DNA from: Pegea sp. RAD2-039
Taxonomy: Eukaryota > Chordata > Thaliacea > Salpida > Salpidae
Assembly (NCBI GenBank): GCA_034620365.1
Contig: JAQGEQ010000299.1
Location: 1,240,001-1,304,000 of the forward strand
Length of the DNA stretch: 64,000 nucleotides
Reading direction: 5' to 3'
Part shown: positions 14,888 to 24,357 of the stretch, one piece after another
How the letters are laid out: the number at the start of each line of letters is the position of its first letter
Position numbering within the stretch: the first letter of the stretch is position 1
The notes under the pieces: generated by a model
What the model saw: only the letters and a program-made list of their open reading frames with translations
The model's database searches: none
What the model was told of the DNA's origin: nothing
Translations under genes and position numbers: made by a program

Positions 14888-14904
14888 CGCCAGTAGGTGG
14901 CGCT
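14888..14904 (+). promoter_or_regulatory. CTCF-like motif
   Basis: CGCCAGTAGGTGGCGCT agrees at every position with the CTCF core CCASYAGRKGGCRSY. It stands out as a GC-rich word in AT-rich DNA, about 800 bp upstream of the first bZIP start codon. CTCF is reported mainly from bilaterians, so its meaning depends on the host phylum. Binding is inferred only. Confidence 0.45.
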
Positions 14905-15707
14905 TTAAGTAGACGACGATAATGGTAGAGCTGTTAGAAATTGATCAGTTGATGCGTTTACAGCCCATCAAACAATATACAGAAATAAAAAGTAATTAGA
15001 GCTTTAATAAACTGCTACCTAAGATCTTGGTAGATAAGATAAAGTGGAAAGTGAACAGTTTTAAATGATCAAAGAACCAGATTTTTAATCATTTTCAATC
15101 AGATTTATGCAAAAGTTTATTTCAGAAAATGTTTTAATTTTTCAGAAAAGGATTTTTTCAGTTCTTTTTAGGCTAAATCGAATAATTTTAGCTGAAAGCT
15201 TGTTTTTACATTACTGACATCACTCAAATAATTAAAGGTTTTGTGTAGGCGTAGTCTTTACTTTTATCTAACTTTAATCAAAACTGATTTTATATCAATT
15301 TTTATGCTTCCTTCCATTTAAATAAAGTTAATTTGTTTGTTATTTTATCTAAATCGGTAAAACTAGTGTGAAATTATTGCGGAAATAAAGTAACAGTGCT
15401 TGTTTTATCTACTTTGGTTTTAAGCACTTTGATTTTTAACTTGTAATATAAAATAAAGATTAAAGTTTTGTGTCAGTCTTAAAGCAGCTTATTTATCGAA
15501 TTGAAATATTGCGACAGAGTAAATTTATGTAGCTTGATAAAGAAGCAACATTTACTGCTTTGTAAGAACAACTTACTTCATTTACTTTAAGAAGAAAAAG
15601 CTTTTGTGGCTTAATCACTTTTATTTATCGAGATATTTTACAGCTTTGGATGTTTTTAAAACATTTGCAGCAAATGTGAATTAAATTTAAAAAAATTAAA
15701 CAATCCA
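14905..15707. promoter_or_regulatory. Upstream region of bZIP gene 1
   Basis: About 800 bp of AT-rich sequence between the CTCF-like motif and the ATG at 15708. It must hold the 5' UTR and promoter, but I cannot place a TATA box or start site with confidence. Confidence 0.35.
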
Positions 15708-18060
15708 ATGAATAACTACGCTTATGACCATCTCAGCCATCCAAATATGACCAGGGACAATTCGCCTTATGTGACGCGACAACCGAATCTATTCAACATG
15801 CCAGACGGCCAAAGAACCCTAGACACTGACCCACATGCAATGTCACTGGTATTTGAACAGCAACAACCATTTTCCATGCCCTTATACCAGTACGACACAC
15901 AATTACGAAACCGACAAATGTTTTTCCAAACTCAACCCCACAACCCAACCAATAACGATACCTTTTACGTCAACACCGCCTGTCCACAAGCTGTTCTACC
16001 TGGCACAGTTGATGACTATGTGGGCCGCAACAATGGAAAATATCAGGGTCAAGTAGCAAGGCAGCACGCGAACAACGAAGTCGAGGAGGTAGGAATGAAT
16101 TAATCATTATAAAATCCTGATCCTACGCACAGATATCCAACAATAGCTTTCCCTGAGTCGTGATATTGAGTCAAATCGATTGTAATTTGATACGCACGAG
16201 TCGTTGGATTTTTCAATATGATCGACTTCTATCATTTACTTTTCTTCTTTTTATTAATGAGATAAAATCAACTGTTTACAAATCACTTAAACTCATCGAA
16301 TTTTTTCAAGTCGTTGAAATAGAAGTTCAATTAAAATAATTTTTTTTTTGTAATTTTCATCAAATTTATGGAAAAAATTAAACAAATTAAAAAGTAATTC
16401 GTTTCAAACTTCATTTTGTTGCTGAAATAAATCATTGAAGAAATTTCATCGCTGATTCTTATCTTCTTTCGACGAGAACTCACTAAGGGGAAAACCTCTC
16501 GTCGCCTTCTTGGGTTTTCCCGATGACACTCCTTAGCCGCTACTCACATTTCTTTCTTAGATCTCCGAAGAAGAGAAAGAGCGACAAAGAGTGAAAAGAG
16601 AAAAGAACAGGATCGCAGCGGCGAAATGCAGGAACCGAAGACGAGAACAACTCGAAAGTTTGGAAAAAGTAATAAATATTTCATCACTAATTACCACTTG
16701 ATCAATTTCATATCGCCGCTAACATCGAGTCTAAACCTTAAAAAAGCGTCAACAACCAACTTAGCCACGTGATCAGCTACCAGATGATTAAATTCTCGCT
16801 TTAATGACGTCACGTTCACAGCGGACATGTGTCAGAGCATGCTAACCGTGAAGATATGATAGGGGAAATCCCGGGTCTGCCATATGTCAGTAAATCCGGA
16901 CGTTTAGTGCCCTTAATGTTTCACGTTCTGGTGACGTCATCGCTTACCCATATGACGTCATAAATAGGCGATGATGTTTTCACATTTGTTGAATCAAATT
17001 TTAAAGCCAAAAATGTTTTTTTTTTCTCGAATTCTTCTTTTTTTCCAAATTATCAAACTTTTTTAAGATGTAAATTTAATTTCTGACAATTTTACTTTTT
17101 GTTAATATTTTTGTTGATAAGATTTTAGTTTCTCACCACTGGTTATTATTGATTCTGTTTTTCTGGAGTTAAACATAATGAAAAAAATGTAAAGAATTTT
17201 TTTATCTGATTTAACTTTACTAAAAATTTTTAAAGAATGAAAATATAAACTCTAAAAAAACTTCATATTTTTTTAAACTAATTTAATTGTAAATTCTTGT
17301 CGAAGTCACAAAGCTGTGAAAACATTTGAGAAAAGCTGGGTTTTGGGGACTTCCAGTTACTCATTTACCAGCCTTGACTGAACTCAAAGACAATTACTCA
17401 TAAAATTTCCAAAATTCTTTGCAAAAAAACCTTTCTGATAGGAGGTACTCATACAAATAAATCTCTAAATTTAGTGCTTAAACTGGATAATGATAAACGA
17501 ATCTAAACAATTCAACAAATTATTTATTATTTAATCTAATTGTATAAACAAAAATAAAAAGTTGTTTTTCAAAGTCAAATATTCATCTAGAAGTTTTCCA
17601 TTTTGTTGTAATATATTTACTTGAAGTTTTTGATATAAATTTTAATAATCTACTTTGTTTGATTCTCATCAAAGATGTTTTGATTAATAATACTTTCCAA
17701 TCTTTCTTTTTAAAAAGTTTATTGCTTTAAAACAACATTTTTTCTATAAAAATTTGATACTTTGCTCTTGAGTTTTAAGAAATTGGAAAATTTGGAAATT
17801 GTTAGAAGTTATCATTATATCTACAGGTTGAAAAAAAGTCAATCTGAAATAATTAAATGTATAACTCTTTTGTAGCTTCCAAATTATTTACAAAACAAAA
17901 TTTTTTTAAGGAGACAGATCTTTTAGAGCGAGAGAATAAAAACAAAAGAGACATACTGAGATCTCTGCATGAAGAAAGTGAAACACTATCAAAAGTGCTT
18001 GAAGAACACGAATCTAAATGTAGTAAAAACATTGTGTATGAAAACCAACAAAACTCTTAA
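15708..18060 (+). CDS. bZIP transcription factor, Fos/ATF3 type (gene 1)
   Basis: Exons 15708-16088, 16561-16668 and 17911-18060, both introns phase 0, give 212 residues. Exon 1 (127 residues) is Gln/Asn/Pro-rich and probably disordered. Exon 2 is exactly 108 bp and encodes the DNA-contact region: NRIAAAKCR (143-151), with the invariant Asn and Arg and the redox-sensitive Cys150 of AP-1 proteins, then NRRREQLESLEK. Exon 3 encodes the zipper ETDLLERENK... LSKVLEEHESKC. The AAAKCRNRRRE core, the ETD start of the zipper and the His-X3-Cys end place it in the Fos/ATF3/JDP2 group; such proteins bind AP-1 or CRE sites as dimers in the nucleus. I cannot say whether it is Fos or ATF3. A polyadenylation signal AATAAA lies at 18423-18428. 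The model is firm from exon phase, domain and matching paralogue. Confidence 0.88.
16470..16521 (+). repeat. Interleaved inverted repeats (pseudoknot-capable) in bZIP gene 1 intron 1
   Basis: Stem A pairs CGACGAGA (16470-16477) with TCTCGTCG (16497-16504). Stem B pairs GGGAAAACC (16488-16496) with GGTTTTCCC (16513-16521). The order A-B-A'-B' is the H-type pseudoknot arrangement, or two competing hairpins. It sits about 40 nt before the acceptor of the basic-region exon. The pairing is exact in sequence; any splicing role is inference. Confidence 0.5.
16766..16969 (+). promoter_or_regulatory. Intronic regulatory block: E-box, kB site, three CREs, TATA-like box
   Basis: Within intron 2 of bZIP gene 1: CACGTG at 16766-16771; TGACGTCA at 16805-16812, 16932-16939 and 16953-16960; a perfect kB palindrome GGGGAAATCCC at 16862-16872; and CATAAATAGG just after the last CRE. 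CRE and kB words are the binding sites of CREB/ATF/AP-1 and Rel factors. The block is clearly more GC-rich than the flanking intron. It could be an enhancer, or an internal promoter as in the CRE-driven ICER promoter of vertebrate CREM. Binding was not tested. Confidence 0.6.
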
Positions 18061-19578
18061 GTATTAAAAATAACTTTTGATTAATCAACTTGAATATGAC
18101 AAATTATTTAATCGATATTTTTACTCGAAGCTAAACTCACTTAAATTTAAGTTTATTTTTTGTGTAAATCTTGTGTGGTTTTGCTTTTTGTGTATATGTG
18201 AAAAATTAGCTGATGTTGAACATATCGATCAAGTTTTTTATGATTGTAACACTGAGATATTATAAGAGTCGATACATTTATTCAAAATGTTTTATATGGC
18301 ATCGTAGTACTTGTTTAATTTAATTTTATTTTTGTGATAAGTATTTTATTAGTTATTTTACTTAGTTTTTTATGGCACTTTTTCATTTGGTTAGATTTTC
18401 AAAAATTGTAACAAAGCTAACAAATAAATGTAGGATTTTGTATTATTTCTAAACTAAAATTTATCTTTTTACTCTTCAAATTTATTCTTAAATGTCTTCA
18501 AGCTGTTTAAATGTTAAAGCAGTATGTTATTAGCTTAGTTAAGTTTTGTTTATACTTTTCAAATACAATACATAATTGTTTTTTCAAATTATTTGTACAT
18601 TTTCCAATCACCTAACTGCAATAAATAGTGTTATCAAAATATCAGTTTTTTAATCGTGTATTTACTCATTTTTGACCAAATATTTTTTTATTCTGAAAAA
18701 TACAAGACTATATTTTATGTAATTATGGCGTAATGTTTATTTAAAGCTTTTATAGTTATAACAATTATATTCATTTTCTATAAAACTGAAGTGCTAAGTA
18801 ATAGACAGATTTTTTTTGGCTTGTAGTATTTAATAAAAATAAATAGTTTTTTTTACAAATTTAAAAGAATATATCGGCTTTTGTCAAGACTAAATAAGAA
18901 ATTTAATTCTACTCTAGTTGAAAATTGTGGTTTTATTTTGATAACTGACTTAAGGAAGTTTCTAATAATCAAAAACCTATAAGTCTAACAACAGTTTATT
19001 AAAGCAATTAAAGATCTTAATAGTTTTAAAACAATTTGATAAAGTTTAAATGATTTTGAAAACAAAATATTTTAATTATTTTTTATTTATTCAATATTCA
19101 ATCTTTTATTTCAAACTTGTAGGTATCAATCAAATGTTAAATTCCATAACTTTCTTTGGTGTATAGCTTGGTAAATTGTAATGTCTCATCTAAACTTACA
19201 TTTAATTCTATTTTTTTACTTAATCATTTAAAAGTACCATTTTTATCTTTATACAAACATAACTTTATTGTTGTTATCTTTAAGATAGTAGCTTTCTTTA
19301 GTTGGTTCAGTTCAATTTCTGCACCATGTAAAATAATTTTTAACTTTTTAATGTAGTAATCTTAAAAAGTAAAAAAACAGAATTGACTCACTGTTATTAT
19401 TCATTTTCATTTTTTATGTAATTTTGTAATTTTGTAAAGACATTGATTTCAATAATAAATAACACTGGTTTTAAAAACGCTAAAAAGCAATAATTTTATT
19501 TCAAGAAAGCTGTTCAAGAAAGCAAACATCATTTTTGTTATTTCCTTCCTTAAGAGAAAAGACAATAGACACTGAATA

Positions 19579-19689
19579 ATGAAATCGCAAACAATAACTT
19601 ATGGTGGCAAGAAGTTGAGATCAACTAAAAAGTTGGTCAAAGTTAAACAAAATCTTTTTGATTCAGTTAGTAGTTGGTTTGCTACAAAA
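19579..19689 (+). other. Candidate orphan first coding exon
   Basis: ATG opens 37 codons, MKSQTITYGGKKLRSTKKLV and onward to FDSVSSWFATK, ending at a GTAATA donor; without splicing the frame runs to TAA at 19737. Composition (Gly, Trp, Val, Gln, basic) is more protein-like than the surrounding AT-rich translations. A TYG plus basic start followed by FD recalls the N-termini of some chromatin proteins, but I cannot assign a family. No conserved downstream exon was found. Confidence 0.2.
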
Positions 19690-21088
19690 GTAATATTTCG
19701 TACTACTCAAGTAAATGATAGTAAATATATTTTCTAATTGTAAATCTTAAAAGAACATTCTTTTACTATTAAAGTCAGAAGATAGGAAAAATTATTCAAA
19801 ATAAAATCACTTCACCATCATCAAAAATAGACTTTTATTGATAGAATAAAACCAGTTGAGTCGCCACATCAAAAGATGAGGATTTTCTCGATATTACTAA
19901 TTTGAACCTGAATTTCTGAAACTCAGTCACCAGAAATTAGCTTTTATGTAAAGTAGACACAAAAGCTGATTTTTTGAGATTAATCATTAAACTTATTAAA
20001 AATCTAAATCAAGAATTTAATATTGCAGTGTTAAATAATTTAAAATATTCACAACTAGCTAAAATTAAGATCATAAAACCTTTATAAAAGCACACTTGAA
20101 TAGTAAATGATTTATTCAATAACATCAGTTTATCATCAACAGTCTTTTAAATCGCTAATAGATAAAGTTAATAAAAAATAGTTCTAAATAGGGTTATCAA
20201 ATTTTTTTTTGAAATTTTCTTATAATATTTTGATAATGAACAATTATATCACATTAATCTTTATATATATTTCAAATACTTGAGTCAACCAAATTAACTC
20301 AAATTTTTTGGTAAAACTGATGAGGTATCTAATCTAATAGAAGTTTTGAAAAATGTAGAAATCATCTGCATCTTTAAATATTTGAATACTTTTTCAATAA
20401 CTACACTCACAATTGGTGAGCTTAATTCCACAATATAAAATAGTTTAGACTAGAAACAACTAAATCTTACCAGAAACATAAATAAGTTTCAAAAGTTATC
20501 AAATTTATAGCAAGATGCAGGCACGCTCATAGCAGAAATTAATTCAAGATTAATTGATGTAATTTGCATAAATAATTATGAAAGACAAATCTCTTTTTGA
20601 GTTTCAGTAAATTTGAACGAAGCTTAGAATAACACATCATTAATAAAACTTTTTAGACTACTGTGATTAATATCAAGTTTTTAACCGTGCTTCATAATAA
20701 GAGGTTTTGACTAATGTATCGTTGTAATACGTAAAGTAGCTTTCTAGCTAGTCATTTTTTTATATCCGGTTTACAAATGGTACAAAATGGCAGAAAAAGT
20801 GTTATCTATATTTATTTTCAAGCAAAAAAAAACTTAATAAAGTTGTGCACGCAGATTGTTTAGTTTTGAAATCTTATTTATTTTGAAGTTTTTATCTTAA
20901 TTTATGTTAACTCCAACATGTATAAGTTCACTTCTCCAAACAACCTTGAACAATTTAAAGGAAAAACATTTTCACTTCAGTAAAATAGATGATCATATTA
21001 CTTTCATGACTTGATCTTAAATAGTTCCAAAATATTAACACTTACCATTTCTCTTATTTCACACGAACATAATCTTTATTTTTTTAAG

Positions 21089-21178
21089 ATACCTATCAAA
21101 ATAAATCAGCACACGACCAAGGTCGATTTCTCCAGAATAATCAACAATAAGTATCTCACCAAATCAATCAAGTGCTGA
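21089..21178 (+). other. Candidate orphan exon
   Basis: A T-rich tract plus AAG acceptor precedes an open frame IPIKINQHTTKVDFSRIINN and onward to a TGA at 21176-21178. A nearby ATG frame at 20904-21014 (36 codons) and an open frame at about 21480-21587, followed by a GTAAGC donor, look similarly protein-like. They could be pieces of one unrecognised or decayed gene, or chance. Confidence 0.15.
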
Positions 21179-22106
21179 CATTACGATTAGCTTTCTTCCT
21201 CATCATCTTTTCATTGGCACCATGTTGAGTTAAAAACAACAACTAAAGTACGAGTTGAATAAGCTGGCGTAAGAGTATCCTGATATTTTGAGCAAATTAA
21301 ATTTTCTTAACTTTCAATGTAATGAATTTTGGTATCAAATTTTGCGACGTTTATTCTTTTTGGCTTCAATTGTTCTCTATGTCCTTTAAAGATTTTTAAT
21401 AATTTCTACACCCATTAAGAATAGTGTTATACTTTTTATTCATCAACTTTCTATTCAACTGTTTTTATTGTTTAATTAACGTTTTTGGTCATTGAATTTT
21501 TTTCCTTTGATCTATTTTCAAAATAAATCTGCTCTGATAATGACACCATCACAACACAATATAAAATTGAAAATACTCAAGCAGAATGCGTAAGCGATTA
21601 AAACTTTCAACCAAAACTTTTGTCGCAAAAGATACAGTAAATATAACTTACTGTAAATTGTATGGCTACTTAATAGTAAGCTTCTTTTTAAAAAAAAGTT
21701 CTCATCACTTTTGGCGTGTAGTTCAATTCATATGTTCCGAATTATATATTCTTGCAATCTACCATCAGTATGATTTAATGATATTAACTATGATTGTTAA
21801 CATGTGCGCATACTGTATTTTAAAGAATGAAAGAAATTTTTCAATTGTTTCACTTTAATTCAACGTTAGAAAAAATCAATTTGTAAAATCTGTCTATTAA
21901 ATTTGGATATATAGCAATTGATAAGGAATGAAACAACAGGCAACAACTTGGCAAAAAACATAAACTAATATTATCGAACTACTAAAAACCTACATTATAT
22001 TAATAATCGTTTACGTATTAAACCAAAGAGTTACAGAAACTTTTTCCGGCAGTTTTCAACATAAAACAAGAACTAGTTTCTGATGTTGAAGTCTCTTGAA
22101 GACATT

Positions 22107-24246
22107 TTATGGCTCTTCCACCTCTGACAAGTCTATCTTAGTTGAACATTTAATATTGTGTTTTTCAATGAGTTCAATTAGAGACTGTTTATCTCTTCGA
22201 AGAGCGACAATCATTTGCTCTTTCATATCAGCTTCTCCTTCCATCTGCTTGACCTGCTGTGAAATAGAAATACAATTTTAGGTTTATATTTGAACACGTG
22301 TTGCAAAGTTCACATAAACAAATATTTGAATTCGTTTTAATGATGCATCTTTAGTTTATATCTTAGATATTTGTGATTGTAATTTAATTCATGCAGATGT
22401 AAAAGAGATTTTAATAGCTAAATTCAGGTAACACCAAATAACCATTTGTAATCATGTGATTTCATCTAAGTTGATGATTAAGAACTTTTTACAATTTACG
22501 TCAAAGAATAAACTAAGCTAGTTAAACAACAGTGAATAAGAATCTTTTAACTAAGTGTTTTACTTTTATTTGCAGTTGAATGAAATTGAGAAAAGGTTTT
22601 GATTTCAAAACAAATTTTCCATTTAAAATAATAAGAGAAATCAAATGTAGCACATGTAAATGTAAAATTGAGTTCCAATGAAGAACATGTGAAGCGGAAA
22701 GACGATTTAAAGTGTTGACAATTGTCTTGGGAAAGAGCCGCATCTCTACCGCGACAATTCCTTCTCTACTCATCTTCTACTTTACCAACTTTTATTTCTA
22801 CAATATTTTTTTATTTCTGCGTTTTAAGAGCTAGAAAGAATGACTTCGTGTTATTGGAAGAAGCTCTTTGTAAAGGAAAACTTGGTATAATTGAATTACT
22901 TTTCATATTCACTGGGTTCTAACTTGCTGATGTATTTTACATTATAATTAAATGAATTGAATTATAGTAGTATACAATTTATTTTCATTCATAAAAAAAT
23001 AATATTTTTTCAATAGACTTATTGAATAAATTTAAGTAGATAAAAATCCGTTTTAACCTAATTTAATTACTTTTTGATATATAAAAGCTTCATCACTGTG
23101 TGCGGTCATATTTGCATAAACTGCTAGAATATTAAATACTTTTAAATTTCATCAGTAATTGAGGTTTTAATAGAGATAAGTGATTTGTAAATATAAAAAC
23201 TAGATATACAAATTATAGCTTGTCCTGAAATTGCTTCAAAAGTTAAACAAAGTTGTTGACTTATACAGTTCAGCAAGGTTCGGAGAAAAATAAAGTTAGT
23301 CCAACTAAAGACTTATGTAAGAGTTTGTCGGACTGTTTCTTAATCAACTTTTCCTTGCTTACTTGTGACAAGTTATAAACAGGAATGCTTGCTTTGAGAT
23401 AAAAAAATAAAAATGAATAGAATCGTTCCTCTAAGTCACTTATTGTTTGCAATCAATCAACTTATCAATCACAAATGAACGGGTTAAATAAATAGAAAAA
23501 GTAAACGAGAAAATGATAAACATTAAGAAACGCGCATAAAGCGAGAAACGGAAAAAGTTGTTTTGTTACTTAAGACTGGCAACTTTATAGATGCAAAATT
23601 CTGATCAAAATTGAATAAGGTGTTTGGGTAGAGATTTGTTGGTAGAAAATACTTAACTAGCATAAATAAATAGTTTTTAAATTGAGCACCAAACCTTTTC
23701 GAGTTCTTCTAACTGCTCTCTGCGGCGGTTTCGGCACTTTGCTGCAGCCAAACGATTTTTTTCCCTTTTCATGAGGAGTTTTTTCATCTCAGATTCTGAA
23801 TCAGCTGGCTGAAAATAAATTTCATTCACTCTTTTCTAACTGACTGAAATATTCAGTATAAATACTGAATACAATAAATAAAAAATTCTAAAATTAAATA
23901 AAAAGATCTCGCTCACTTCGGAGTTGATCGGGGGCAATCTTTGAAATCCAGAAGTATAATTTGATCGGGATAAGTCACTTGTTATGAAACTTGGTGAAGC
24001 AGAAATATAGGGTGAACCTCTTGCTTGACTCATGCATAAGATTTCATCATAATTTATTGAAAAGTTTGGATCAAATCCCGAGTTGAGAGCAGTCCTGTTT
24101 CCTTGTACAGGGGTTAAGCTACTCATTTCAGGCGAATCTGGGTTTGTAGTAAAACTTTGAGGCGAAAAACTTGATGCTTGTTGAGGTAAATGAGAAAAGA
24201 ACTGAGCGCTAGCAGGACCGTCTTGAATATAACTTTGCTTTTCCAT
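22107..24246 (-). CDS. bZIP transcription factor, Fos/ATF3 type (gene 2, paralogue)
   Basis: Minus-strand exons 24246-23917, 23808-23695 and 22256-22107, introns phase 0 and 0, give 197 residues. Exon 1 (110 residues) is Ser/Pro/Gln-rich. Exon 2 (38 codons) holds the basic region NRLAAAKCR with the redox Cys (135) and NRRREQLEELEK. Exon 3 (49 codons plus stop) is the zipper, QVKQMEGEAD... LIELIEKHNIKC. Exon 3 is 150 bp in both bZIP genes, intron positions and phases match, and 33 residues separate LEK from the end of EKH/EEH in both. The two are therefore paralogues, placed tail to tail with 4 kb between stops. The exon 3 acceptor is a tandem CAGCAG. A pyrimidine tract plus AG at 24257-24258 just before the ATG suggests a 5' UTR intron. 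Family is firm; Fos versus ATF3 identity is not. Confidence 0.87.
22251..22262 (-). promoter_or_regulatory. NAGNAG tandem splice acceptor of bZIP gene 2 exon 3
   Basis: On the minus strand the acceptor reads CAGCAG before GTCAAG. Using the first AG starts the exon at 22256 and keeps a Gln; using the second starts at 22253 and drops it. Aligned with bZIP gene 1, only the first choice keeps the heptad register of the zipper. Confidence 0.55.
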
Positions 24247-24284
24247 TATTGCTGATCTAATAAAACAAAAAAAAAATGTAAAAA

Positions 24285-24357
24285 ACTTACTTATTTATTA
24301 CAAAAAATGCAAAGGAGGGTGCCTGAAGAGAGCACCTCCCGCTAACACACACTTTCA
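24285..24357 (-). mobile_element. LINE 3'-tail fragment (very short 5'-truncated copy)
   Basis: Minus-strand sequence matches the 3' end of the LINE at 45 kb: TTAGCG, GAGGTGCT, a short loop, GCACCCTCCTTTGC and a TAATAAATAA-like tail. The hairpin (24314-24339) is kept, with one loop-closing pair changed to a wobble. The fragment lies in the same orientation as bZIP gene 2, 40-110 bp upstream of its ATG, probably inside a 5' UTR intron. Confidence 0.75.

Larger units (their letters stand above)
18061..22106. other. Intergenic stretch between the convergent bZIP genes
   Basis: Holds the 3' UTRs of both bZIP genes and otherwise AT-rich DNA. Four short protein-like open stretches on the plus strand, near 19579, 20904, 21089 and 21498, are listed separately. 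Nothing else is recognisable. Confidence 0.5.
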
